DNA of 63,471 nt from the NCBI RefSeq assembly GCF_010820565.1, contig NZ_JAAIJQ010000033.1:1-63471 (forward strand), given 5' to 3'. Shown in pieces: positions 47,507 to 55,650 of this stretch (positions are counted from its first letter, which is position 1; the number at the start of each line of letters is the position of its first letter). The notes under the pieces are model-generated. The model worked only from the letters and a program-made list of their open reading frames with translations, searched no databases and was not told the DNA's origin. A program made the position numbers and the translations under genes. This stretch comes from Thiorhodococcus minor. Its GTDB lineage: Bacteria > Pseudomonadota > Gammaproteobacteria > Chromatiales > Chromatiaceae.

Positions 47507-48466
47507 TCAGGCCGACGAGGCTTCCTCTGGTGGATGGCTCGATTGGAAGCGCCTGGAATCGATGTAGGTGCGCTTGAACTGTTGGCAGCGATCGATGTAC
47601 TCGCGCATGCTCTTGGGCATGGGGACGCGGGCGCGCACCAGATAGCTGACCAGATCAGTGCCTTCGCGAAGCAGCCGCGTCCCCTCCACGGCTTCGCGGA
47701 TGTCCTTCGCGTCATGGATGCTAGGCAGGGCGGGGTCATAGTTGCAGACGCGCTCGCTCGCGACGACATAGGCGGGCCACACATCGAAGACGATCGGGTC
47801 CGTCCGCAGGATCTCGCACTTGCGCTTCGCCGCCTCGGCAAGCGCGTCGAGGCGAGGTCCGATGTTGCGGATCTGCCGGCTCTCGGCGAAGGTGTCTTTC
47901 ATGGCCGAGGTGATGCGGTCGATGTCCTGCATGGTCATGGCGATCTTCAGATAGCGGCTGGCGTAGAAGGCCTCGATGGGCATCGAGAAGGCCTTGAAGG
48001 GCTCTCCCCAGAGCTCGTCGATGCCCTCGTCGCCACCGCGGTGGCGCACCATCTTGCCCAGCTCGAGCGCCTCGATGAGGCAGTGGCCGCACTCGCGCAT
48101 TAGGGTGTGATCTGGACCGATCTCGACGCCAGCGGTCTGCAGGTCGACCAAACTGCGAAAGATGTCCGCCGCACGATTGAAGAGTGCGCCTGCCAGCATG
48201 GCCCCATTGACACGCTTGCGCTCGGTATCGGTCTCGGCCTCGTAGGCCTCGCGCGCCTCTCTCAGCCGCGTGCCTGGGATGTTGATGCCGTGCTCGACGT
48301 GATTGAAAAGGCGCCGGGTCAGCGCCTCGATGAGCTGACGGCGGACATCGAAGCTGTCTTTCGGCGGATCGTAATACTTGATCCAATACCCATCGTAATA
48401 GATGCGCGGCTGGCCGTCGAAGTCGCGTTTTGTGCCGTTGACTGGAGACTGATACATGCTGCGCAT
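47507..48466 (-). CDS. Hypothetical protein, 319 aa
   Basis: A soluble, mostly helical protein. It starts MRSMYQSPVNGTKRDFDGQP, followed by RIYYDGYWIKYYDPP, and contains several histidine- or cysteine-bearing segments (RECGHCLIEALELG, MVRHRGGDEGIDELWGEP). It lacks a signal peptide and membrane helices. I do not recognise the family. It starts with an ATG at 48466, preceded in frame by a TTG. It is upstream of and close to the YqiA-type esterase on the same strand. Confidence 0.65.
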   Translation of the reverse strand: MRSMYQSPVNGTKRDFDGQPRIYYDGYWIKYYDPPKDSFDVRRQLIEALTRRLFNHVEHGINIPGTRLREAREAYEAETDTERKRVNGAMLAGALFNRAADIFRSLVDLQTAGVEIGPDHTLMRECGHCLIEALELGKMVRHRGGDEGIDELWGEPFKAFSMPIEAFYASRYLKIAMTMQDIDRITSAMKDTFAESRQIRNIGPRLDALAEAAKRKCEILRTDPIVFDVWPAYVVASERVCNYDPALPSIHDAKDIREAVEGTRLLREGTDLVSYLVRARVPMPKSMREYIDRCQQFKRTYIDSRRFQSSHPPEEASSA

Positions 48467-48630
48467 CAATGTCCGTAGCTGTTGATGGGGCTTGATTCAG
48501 AGACCACGATGAGCCCGACGAGGTCCCGGGCCTGCCTCGCTCCTGGAAACCCTCTCTTGAGATCGATCACCGGCCAGGCCGATGGACTAGAATCATGGGC
48601 CGTGATCAAAACGCTGCTAGGTGATCGAGC

Positions 48631-49401
48631 ATGCTTACGAAGGATCAGTTTACCGCGATTGTCATGGCGCTCGTCGTCTGGGGATTCGCCGGGGCCTTGT
48701 TCGGTGCCTTGTTTGCCGGACTATACCAGGTGCTTGTCGTGCTGGGTCTGACTGGCTGGGAGCCCCTGGTGATTGCCGCTGCCGCGGCTGCGATGACGAC
48801 ATCGGCATTTTATAGCGCGATGCCGGTGGCCCTGGTAGGTGCCATGGCCGGGGTGTTGGCCTCCATTGGCTATTTGATTGCCTCCGGTCAAGAAGTCCAG
48901 CTGTTGGCGATTGTCGGCACCGCCGCCGTGTTTGGGGTGATCGCCGGCAGCTTCTACTCCTGGATCGCCAAGAGTGGGAGTCGGCCGCTGGCGGAGACCT
49001 TGACCGGTCTCTTGGCTGGCTTGCTCGCCGGCACTGTGCTTGCCCTTGTGCTGGGTCTTCTCGGTACGCAGATCGGGATGTTCGTCCTTGCGGCGGGTGT
49101 CGTGGCCTTGGTCGGGACCTTTTTTCAGATGGCCGAGCGCTGGCTGGTCGGTCGCAGCCTGAGCTGGCTGCCGGATGGCTTGGCGGCGCCCGTGGTCGCC
49201 GGGCTTATCGCGGCCGTGGTGGGTGCGAGCATTTGGATCGTTGGCGGGACGACGTCCGCCATGCTCGACCTGGGGGCGAAACAAGAGATCAGCGATGTCC
49301 TGCGCGACATCCCCCCAGGACTGACCGGCGGTCTGCTTGGCGGCGCGCTGACGGGAATCCTGCTCGAGCTGCTCGGCTTCCATCTCGAAGACCAGATTTA
49401 G
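48631..49401 (+). CDS. Multi-pass integral membrane protein, 256 aa
   Basis: About seven or eight hydrophobic helices rich in Gly and Ala (for example LVVWGFAGALFGALFAGLYQ, LLAGLLAGTVLALVLGLLG and LAAPVVAGLIAAVVGASIWI). Only short polar loops and no catalytic motif are visible. It is small for a transporter. The function is unknown. It is divergent from the hypothetical protein at 47507. Confidence 0.6.
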   Translation: MLTKDQFTAIVMALVVWGFAGALFGALFAGLYQVLVVLGLTGWEPLVIAAAAAAMTTSAFYSAMPVALVGAMAGVLASIGYLIASGQEVQLLAIVGTAAVFGVIAGSFYSWIAKSGSRPLAETLTGLLAGLLAGTVLALVLGLLGTQIGMFVLAAGVVALVGTFFQMAERWLVGRSLSWLPDGLAAPVVAGLIAAVVGASIWIVGGTTSAMLDLGAKQEISDVLRDIPPGLTGGLLGGALTGILLELLGFHLEDQI

Positions 49402-49603
49402 GGCGACGGCCAGATATGACGCGACAAGGCGCCGGGAGCGAGCCGAATGGGGCTAGGCACCGACGCCGGGTCCATCGGTTTTCACAGCTGCGCTCCGCGC
49501 CAAAGCCTTACTTTCGGCAATAGTTTTGCGCTAACCTGCGCTGCGGCCTCGCCCGAACGGCGTGGCGCAATGGGCAATCGCTCCAGAGCCGGAGGAAATG
49601 CAG

Positions 49604-49738
49604 ATGACGCAGATGCTGATTGGATTGGCTATCGGGATCGTGGTCGGCTGGAATTGGGAGCAGCCGGCGTGGGCAAAAGGCCTGCAGGCGAAGTTCGTCA
49701 AGTTGGTGCGTGTGGGCTCGGATAAGTCCGGCCAATGA
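49604..49738 (+). CDS. Small membrane protein, 44 aa
   Basis: The frame reads MTQMLIGLAIGIVVGWNWEQ, continues with PAWAKGLQAKFVKLVRV and ends at TGA 49736-49738. A GGAGG eight bases before the ATG at 49604 is a strong ribosome site; an ATG at 49598 is too close to it. One hydrophobic helix precedes an amphipathic basic tail. It is too short for routine gene finders. Its function is unknown. Confidence 0.55.
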   Translation: MTQMLIGLAIGIVVGWNWEQPAWAKGLQAKFVKLVRVGSDKSGQ

Positions 49739-49918
49739 GCGCAGGGGGCGCTCAGCCACCCAGGGGCTGTCGGCGCATGGGGATCGCTTGAGCCTGTGGG
49801 CTTGATCGGGCGCAGGGTCGCGAGCTGAGGCCCTTTCATCGCGATGCCGTCATCTCGACAATGGCCCACGAGGATGGACGCTTCCGGGCTTCGCAGGGAT
49901 GGAGATCGAGCACAGCCG

Positions 49919-49956
49919 CCAGGTGCTCCCCACGTCTCGTGCTGGGGAGCACCTGG
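49919..49956 (-). terminator. Perfect 14-bp inverted repeat after prpD, terminator-like
   Basis: CCAGGTGCTCCCCA pairs exactly with TGGGGAGCACCTGG across a ten-base loop, starting seven bases beyond the prpD stop on the minus strand. No T-run follows, so it may be Rho-assisted or protective. Confidence 0.6.
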
Positions 49957-49962
49957 ATGCCT

Positions 49963-51411
49963 TTAGATCATGAACAGATCCATGAACTGGTTGAGCGGCG
50001 TTGACATCAACGCCTGCTCGTCCTGGCAGAGGTCGTAGATGCGCTGGGCCTGGCCCTTGGGGAAGCGGGTCTTGAGCGCGTCCAAGAGCTTGGCCTCCAG
50101 GACCGGAATGCCCTCGGCGCGGCGACGACGGTGGCCGATGGGGTACTCGACCTCGACCTTTTCGGTCTTGGAGCCGTCGGTGAAGAAGACCTGGACGGCG
50201 TTGGCGATCGAGCGCTTCTCGGGATCCAGGTACTCCTGGGTGTAGCGCGGGTCCTCGGTGACCACCATCTTTTCGCGCAGGGCGTCGATGCGCGGGTCCT
50301 TGGCGACCGCGTCCTCGTAGTCGTCGGCCGTGAGGCGACCGAAGATGAGCGGCACGGCGACCATGTACTGCAGGCAGTGGTCGCGGTCGGCCGGGTTGTG
50401 GAGCGGGCCGTCCTTGCTGATGATGCGGATGGCGGATTCCTGGGTGGTCAGCTCGATGCGCTCGATCTGGTCGACGCGGTCCTTGACCTGCTCATGCAGG
50501 GTCATGGCGCACTCGGCGGCGGTCTGGGCGTGGAACTCGGCCGGGAAGCTGATCTTGAATAGGATGTTCTCCATCACATAGCTGCCGTAGTCGCGCTGGA
50601 ACGCAAACTTGTTGCCCTTGAAGAGCACGTCGTAGAAGCCCCAGCGCGGCGCGCTCAGGACCGAGGGCAGCCCCATCTCTCCCTTCTGCACCATCATGGC
50701 GAGCCGCACCGCGCGCGAGCTGGCGTCGCCGGCCGCCCAGGACTTGCGCGAGCCCGTGTTGGGCGCGTGGCGATAGGTCCGCAGCGACTGCCCGTCGACC
50801 CAGGCCTGCGACAGGGTGTCGATGACCTGGTCCTTGTCGGCGCCCAGCATGAGCGCTGAGACGCCGGCCGAGGCGACCTTCACCAGCAGCACGTGATCGA
50901 GTCCGACCCGGTTGAAGCTGTTCTCCAGCGCCAGCACCCCTTGGATCTCGTGGGCCTTGACCATGTAGCTCAGGACGTCGCCCACCGTCAGGGGCGCGGC
51001 GCCGTCGGCCACGGCCTTGCGTGAGAGATAGTCGCCCAGGCCGAGGATGGCGCCCAGGTTGTCCGAGGGGTGCCCCCACTCGGCGGCCAGCCAGGTGTCG
51101 TTGAAGTCGAGCCAGCGCACCATGGCACCGATGTCCCAGGCGGCCTTGACCGGGTCCATGGTGTGCTGAGTGCCTGGCACACGGGCACCGTTCGGGACGG
51201 TCGTGCCAGGAACGATGGGGCCGAGGTGCTTGGCGCACTCCGGGTACTGAAGGGCCAGCATGGCGCAGCCCAGCGAGTCCATCAGGCAGTGCCGGGCGGT
51301 GGTGATGGCCTCTTGCGAGTCGATCTTGTAGTCGCAGACATAGTCCGCAATGGCGACCAGCTCCTGGTCCGGATCGGGACGCAGGTTGGCGTCGGCGATG
51401 TGAGCGCTCAT
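49963..51411 (-). CDS. prpD: 2-Methylcitrate dehydratase
   Basis: Dehydrates 2-methylcitrate to methylaconitate in propionyl-CoA disposal; 482 residues. Family landmarks are [51 protein letters not shown] and [13 protein letters not shown]. It is the last gene of the gntR-prpB-prpC-prpD operon on the minus strand. It is followed by a perfect inverted repeat. Confidence 0.95.
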   Translation of the reverse strand: MSAHIADANLRPDPDQELVAIADYVCDYKIDSQEAITTARHCLMDSLGCAMLALQYPECAKHLGPIVPGTTVPNGARVPGTQHTMDPVKAAWDIGAMVRWLDFNDTWLAAEWGHPSDNLGAILGLGDYLSRKAVADGAAPLTVGDVLSYMVKAHEIQGVLALENSFNRVGLDHVLLVKVASAGVSALMLGADKDQVIDTLSQAWVDGQSLRTYRHAPNTGSRKSWAAGDASSRAVRLAMMVQKGEMGLPSVLSAPRWGFYDVLFKGNKFAFQRDYGSYVMENILFKISFPAEFHAQTAAECAMTLHEQVKDRVDQIERIELTTQESAIRIISKDGPLHNPADRDHCLQYMVAVPLIFGRLTADDYEDAVAKDPRIDALREKMVVTEDPRYTQEYLDPEKRSIANAVQVFFTDGSKTEKVEVEYPIGHRRRRAEGIPVLEAKLLDALKTRFPKGQAQRIYDLCQDEQALMSTPLNQFMDLFMI

Positions 51412-51509
51412 GGTTCGGATCTCATTTGGTGGTTAAAGAGAGCCTCCAGCTCCCAGCGGTCGGCCTCCAGCTCTTTGGTGGAGTGCTTGCGCTGGCAGCT
51501 GGTGGCTGG

Positions 51510-52664
51510 TCAGCGCTGCTCGATCGGTTTCCACTCGAGGTTCTCGACGCCAACATAGTTGGCGCTGGGGCGGATGATCTTGCCGTCCTTGCGCTGCTCG
51601 ATGACGTGCGCGGCCCAGCCCGTGGTGCGCGAGATGACGAAGATCGGCGTGAAGAGGGCGGTCGGCACGCCCATCTGGGCGTAGGACACGGCGGAGAACC
51701 AGTCGAGGTTGGGGAACATCTTCTTGAGGCTCCACATGAGGGTCTCCAAGCGATCCGCCACCTCGAACATCCGCATGTGGCCGTTGCCCTCGGAGAGGCG
51801 CTTGGCAACCGACTTGATCACTTCGTTGCGCGGGTCTGAGATGGTGTAGACCGGGTGGCCGAAGCCGATGATGATCTCCTTGCGGCCGACGCGCTCGGTG
51901 ATGTCGGCCTCGGCCTCGTCGGCGGTGGCGTAGCGCTGCTGGACCTCGCAGGCGGCCTCGTTGGCGCCGCCGTGCTTGGGGCCGCGCAGCGCGCCGATGG
52001 CGCCCGTGATGGCCGAGTACATGTCCGAGTTGGTGCCGGCGACCACGCGCGCGGCGAAGGTCGAGGCGTTGAACTCGTGCTCGGCGTAGAGGATGAGCGA
52101 GGTGTGCATGGCGCGCACCCATTCCTCGCTCGGCGTCTCGCCATGCAGCAGGTGCAGGAAGTGGCCGCCGATGGAGTCGTCGTCGGTCTCGACCTCGATG
52201 CGCCGGCCGTTGTGGGCGAAGTGATACCAATAGAGCAGCATGGAGCCGAAGCTGGCGATGAGCCGATCGCCGATGTCGCGCGCTGCGGCAACCGGCATGC
52301 TGTCCTTCTCGGGCTCCAGGGTGCCGAGCACCGAGCAGCCGGTGCGCATCACGTCCATGGGGTGGGCCGAGGGCGGCAGCTGCTCCAGGGCCGTCTTGAG
52401 GGCGGCGGGCAAGCCGCGCAGGGCCTTGAGCTTGCGCTTGTAGGCGGCCAGCTCGCTGCGGGTCGGCAGGCGCTCGTGGATCAGCAGGTGGGCGATCTCC
52501 TCGAACTCGGCCGTGTCGGCGAAGTCGAGGATGTCATAGCCACGGTAGTGCAGATCGTTTCCGGTGCGCCCGACCGTGCAGATGCCCGTGTTGCCGGCGG
52601 CGGTGCCGGACAGGGCGACAGACTTCTTCGGCTTGGGCAGTTGGCTCTCTTGGTTTTCAGCCAT
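51510..52664 (-). CDS. prpC: 2-Methylcitrate synthase
   Basis: A citrate-synthase family enzyme joining propionyl-CoA and oxaloacetate; 384 residues. The catalytic histidines are in [14 protein letters not shown] and [10 protein letters not shown], with the aspartate in the later [19 protein letters not shown] region. Length and the prp neighbours favour methylcitrate over citrate synthase. GAGGAGACA precedes the ATG at 52664; the longer upstream frame lacks family similarity. Confidence 0.94.
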   Translation of the reverse strand: MAENQESQLPKPKKSVALSGTAAGNTGICTVGRTGNDLHYRGYDILDFADTAEFEEIAHLLIHERLPTRSELAAYKRKLKALRGLPAALKTALEQLPPSAHPMDVMRTGCSVLGTLEPEKDSMPVAAARDIGDRLIASFGSMLLYWYHFAHNGRRIEVETDDDSIGGHFLHLLHGETPSEEWVRAMHTSLILYAEHEFNASTFAARVVAGTNSDMYSAITGAIGALRGPKHGGANEAACEVQQRYATADEAEADITERVGRKEIIIGFGHPVYTISDPRNEVIKSVAKRLSEGNGHMRMFEVADRLETLMWSLKKMFPNLDWFSAVSYAQMGVPTALFTPIFVISRTTGWAAHVIEQRKDGKIIRPSANYVGVENLEWKPIEQR

Positions 52665-52770
52665 GATCGATGTCTCCTCGGTCTGGAGTGGTGTCCGGCC
52701 CCTGAATTGGCCGGTGTGGACCCAATCGTGAGGGCGCGATTGCTGGCCGGGGCGGGGCCCCGGGCGATCG

Positions 52771-53655
52771 CTAGTCTTCTGCCTTTCCCTGGGCGAACAG
52801 CACGTCGAGCTTCTGCTCGAAGCTGTGGTAGTCGAGATAGTCGTAGAGGTCCATGCGGGTCTGCATGGTGTCGAGCACCTTGGCCTGGGTTCCATCGCGG
52901 CGGATGGCCTGGTAGACGTTGAGCGCGGCCTGATTCATGGCGCGGAACGCCGAGAGCGGATAGAGCACGAGCGAGACGCCAACGTCCGCCAGCTCGTCGG
53001 TCTTGAACAGGGGCGTGGCGCCGAACTCGGTGATGTTGGCGAGCACGGGCACCTTCACCGCGGCGGTGAATTCCTTGTACTGGGCCAGCTCGGTCATGGC
53101 CTCTGGGAAGATCATGTCGGCGCCGGCCTCGACACAGGCGATGGCGCGCTCGATGGCCGAGTCCATCCCTTCGACGGCGAGCGCGTCGGTGCGGGCCATG
53201 ATGACGAAGTCGTCGGTGCGCGCGTCTACGGCGGCCTTGATGCGGTCGACCATCTCGTCCTTGGAGACGATGGCCTTGCCGGGCCTGTGTCCGCAACGCT
53301 TGGCGGCGACCTGGTCCTCGATGTGGCAGCCGGCCGCGCCATTGCGGATCAGCTGCTTGACGGTGCGGGCGATATTGAAGGCGCTGCCCCAGCCGGTGTC
53401 GGCGTCGACCAGCAAGGGCAGGCCGGTCGCGTAGGTGATGCGGCTGACGTCCTCGAGCACATTGTCCAGGCTCGTCATGCCCAGATCCGGGATGCCGTAG
53501 GAGCCGGCCGCGACGCCGCCGCCGGAGAGGTAGAGCGCGCGGTAGCCGGTGCGCTCGGCCATGCGGGCGTGATAGGCGTTGATGGCGCCGACCACTTGCA
53601 GGGGGCACTCCTCTTGCACGGCGAGGCGCAGCTTGGCGCCTTGGGTCTTTGTCAT
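52771..53655 (-). CDS. prpB: 2-Methylisocitrate lyase
   Basis: Cleaves 2-methylisocitrate to pyruvate and succinate; 294 residues. The active-site cysteine is C121 in [11 protein letters not shown], close to C123 of E. coli. Metal-binding DADTGWG and the lid region [19 protein letters not shown] are present. It precedes prpC and follows the repressor-like gntR gene, with a repeat-rich gap of about 230 bp between. Confidence 0.95.
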   Translation of the reverse strand: MTKTQGAKLRLAVQEECPLQVVGAINAYHARMAERTGYRALYLSGGGVAAGSYGIPDLGMTSLDNVLEDVSRITYATGLPLLVDADTGWGSAFNIARTVKQLIRNGAAGCHIEDQVAAKRCGHRPGKAIVSKDEMVDRIKAAVDARTDDFVIMARTDALAVEGMDSAIERAIACVEAGADMIFPEAMTELAQYKEFTAAVKVPVLANITEFGATPLFKTDELADVGVSLVLYPLSAFRAMNQAALNVYQAIRRDGTQAKVLDTMQTRMDLYDYLDYHSFEQKLDVLFAQGKAED

Positions 53656-53690
53656 GGTGGTCTCCGGTCGATTTATCCCAAAAAGAGCAG

Positions 53691-53827
53691 TTGAACCGCA
53701 AAGGGCACAAAGAGCGCAGAGGATTTCAACATCTTGTCTGCGAAGCCATGCTCACCCAGAGGGTGAAGCGACGCGGCAATGCAAGCCTCTGTTTTTCTTA
53801 GTGTCCTTCGCGCCTTTGCGGTTCTAA
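53691..53827. repeat. Inverted AACCGCAAAGG element, about 137 bp
   Basis: TTGAACCGCAAAGGGCACAA at the left is mirrored by TTCGCGCCTTTGCGGTTCTAA-type sequence at the right, so the ends are inverted copies of an AACCGCAAAGG core. A single copy of the same core lies at 27159-27191. It fits a small non-autonomous element in the gap upstream of prpB. Confidence 0.55.
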
Positions 53828-53849
53828 TTGCCGAATCTAGGTTTATAGT

Positions 53850-53891
53850 TGTCAGGTGTCAGGTGTCAGGTGTCAGGTGTCAGGTGTCAGG
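53850..53891. repeat. Tandem heptamer repeat, TGTCAGG x6
   Basis: Six consecutive copies of TGTCAGG and a partial seventh. The gntR stop codon (53887-53889) falls inside the array, so the last residues of that protein are repeat-encoded. Confidence 0.9.
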
Positions 53892-54582
53892 TGTCTGAGG
53901 GGCGCATCGCCGCCAGGCGCCGCTCGGTCGCCTTGCGCGAGGCGCGGATGTGGCGGCGCATCAGCCACTCGGCCAGCTCTCCATCGCGCTCGGCGATGGC
54001 GTCGACGACTAGCTCGTGCTCCTTGAGGGCATCCCTGGCCCGGTCGCTCTTCATGCCGAATTGGCAGCGGTACATGCGTGCCAGGTGGTAGAGATCGTTG
54101 CAGAGGATGTTGGCGAGCCGACGGTTGCCGCTGCCCTGCACGATGCGGAAATGAAAGTCCAGGTCCCCTTCCTTTTGGAAGTAGGCCTGCCATTCCTCCT
54201 GGGCGACGTCGTTGCGGTGCTGCGCCAGCAGTCGCTTGAGGTCGGCGATGGCCGCGTCGCTCATGTGCTCGGCCGCCAGGCGGGCGGCCATGCCTTCCAG
54301 CGCTTCGCGGATCACATAGATCTCGAGCAACTGCTCGCTGGTCAGTGTGATGACGCGTGCCCCCACATTGGGCTTGCGCTCGACCAGGCTGCTCGACTCC
54401 AGTCGGCGCATGGCCTCGCGCAAGGGGCCTCGGCTAATGCCGAAGCGTGCCGCCAGGACGGGCTCGCTGATCTTGCTGCCGGGCGGGATCTCGCCCTCGA
54501 CGATGGCCTGGCGGAGTTGATCGAAGATGCGATCCGCGATGGTCGCGGTCACTTCAGGTAAAGCTTCAGCGGTGATTGCCAT
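53887..54582 (-). CDS. GntR/FadR-family regulator of the prp operon
   Basis: A 231-residue regulator. The winged helix (about residues 5-75) has ILGISRGPLREAMRRLESSS-like sequence, and the C-terminal FCD effector domain (about 85-215) has the family histidine pattern FHFRIVQGSGNRRL. It lies at the head of the prpBCD operon and presumably represses it, releasing when a 2-methylcitrate-type ligand is present. The ATG at 54582 is preferred because a palindrome (54590-54601) lies just upstream; a frame to 54612 is also open. Its stop is inside a heptamer repeat. Confidence 0.82.
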   Translation of the reverse strand: MAITAEALPEVTATIADRIFDQLRQAIVEGEIPPGSKISEPVLAARFGISRGPLREAMRRLESSSLVERKPNVGARVITLTSEQLLEIYVIREALEGMAARLAAEHMSDAAIADLKRLLAQHRNDVAQEEWQAYFQKEGDLDFHFRIVQGSGNRRLANILCNDLYHLARMYRCQFGMKSDRARDALKEHELVVDAIAERDGELAEWLMRRHIRASRKATERRLAAMRPSDT

Positions 54583-54589
54583 GGCTTGA

Positions 54590-54601
54590 AGTGTCGACAC
54601 T
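54590..54601. promoter_or_regulatory. Candidate GntR operator, proximal
   Basis: AGTGTCGACACT is a perfect 12-bp palindrome sharing the core TGTCGACA with the site at 54652. It lies just before the preferred gntR start. Confidence 0.5.
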
Positions 54602-54651
54602 GATCCAGTCATAGGTGAAAAATGGCCTCAAAAACGGGCATTGTCAATATT

Positions 54652-54663
54652 ATTGTCGACAAT
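54652..54663. promoter_or_regulatory. Candidate GntR operator, distal
   Basis: ATTGTCGACAAT is a perfect 12-bp palindrome with core TGTCGACA, with an extra ATTGTC half-site at 54640-54645. FadR-group regulators commonly bind short palindromes of this kind. Confidence 0.55.
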
Positions 54664-54791
54664 TTTGGTTTCGGGAGTGAAGTGTCTGGGTCGCGAAGGC
54701 GTTCGTGTCCAGGCTCGGCTGTTGGCGGGGTCGCGCGCTTGCGCGAAGGCTAAGGGGTGCTTGTCTGGCGTCCTGACGGCGGCGGTCCGGG

Positions 54792-55472
54792 CTAGTCTGC
54801 GGCATGCGCTAGGACCGGCCAAGGAGGTTGGAGTCCTGGTGGTAAAAGGACAAGGTCCTCGGGACGGTCGATGTCGGCCAATGCGGGGAGCTCGCTCCAG
54901 CTCCATCGTAGGTCGCGGAGTCGCTGGCGGGTGAGGTCGGCGACCCGATCGCCCCCCCAAGGCATTCCGTCGAAGAGATGGTGCGATAGCCGTTTGAATC
55001 CCAAAAGCACATAACCGCCGTCTAATGCGGGGCCGAGAACGGCATGGCTCCAGCGGAGCCGCTCACGCGCCATCTCGAGGTAGTCGGCCGTGAGGTCGGG
55101 GCAGTCGGTGCCAATGAGAAGAACAGCGTCGGCGCGTGTCAGTCCTTGCCGTGCTGCGTGCGCGAGTCGCTGACCCAGATTTTCGCCGTACTGCCGATGC
55201 AGGCTCAGGGCATGGCGGCGTGCGAGATCGCCGAAGGTCGGGTGACTGGCGTCTGGCGCGGCCCAGAGCTCCAAGCGTGCTCGGGGCGCCTCGCTCAGCC
55301 TTTCGAGGAGATCGGCCATGAGGTGTTCTTGCAGCGCTGCCGCGCCAGCGGGGCCGAGGGCGGGAATCAGGCGGGTCTTCGCCTCGCCCGCGACAGGGGC
55401 TCGTCCGAAGATCAGCGTGCGTGTGGTGAGCCCAGCCGGCTCGTCGCGTGCACTCTCGTGCAGGCTTGGCAT
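54792..55472 (-). CDS. DUF2064 / TIGR04282-type glycosyltransferase-like protein
   Basis: A 226-residue soluble protein of nucleotide-diphospho-sugar transferase fold. Family features are LIFGRAPVAGEAKTRLIPAL at the N terminus, VLLIGTDCPDLTADYL (metal-binding aspartate region) and ALDGGYVLLGFKRL. Homologues occur in arsenosugar or related glycosylation clusters, but here no partner genes are adjacent, so the substrate is unknown. GGGAGC seven bases before the ATG at 55472 decides this start; the frame is open to 55559. Confidence 0.75.
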   Translation of the reverse strand: MPSLHESARDEPAGLTTRTLIFGRAPVAGEAKTRLIPALGPAGAAALQEHLMADLLERLSEAPRARLELWAAPDASHPTFGDLARRHALSLHRQYGENLGQRLAHAARQGLTRADAVLLIGTDCPDLTADYLEMARERLRWSHAVLGPALDGGYVLLGFKRLSHHLFDGMPWGGDRVADLTRQRLRDLRWSWSELPALADIDRPEDLVLLPPGLQPPWPVLAHAAD

Positions 55473-55562
55473 GGTTCTGCTCCCGTCTGTCGCTATGACG
55501 ATCTGCCTGATCGGCGATGTGGGGGCAGTTGCCGCGGGTGTCACTTGATCCATGATCAAACG

Positions 55563-55610
55563 CGAGCTTCCGAGCTTCCGAGCTTCCGAGCTTCCGAGCT
55601 TCCGAGCTTC
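55563..55610. repeat. Tandem octamer repeat, CGAGCTTC x6
   Basis: Six exact copies of CGAGCTTC and a partial seventh (CGAGC) lie between the DUF2064 gene and the GGDEF-EAL gene. Confidence 0.9.
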
Positions 55611-55650
55611 CGAGCAGTGACGCCTGGGCTCGGAGAAAAAGGGCCATGCG

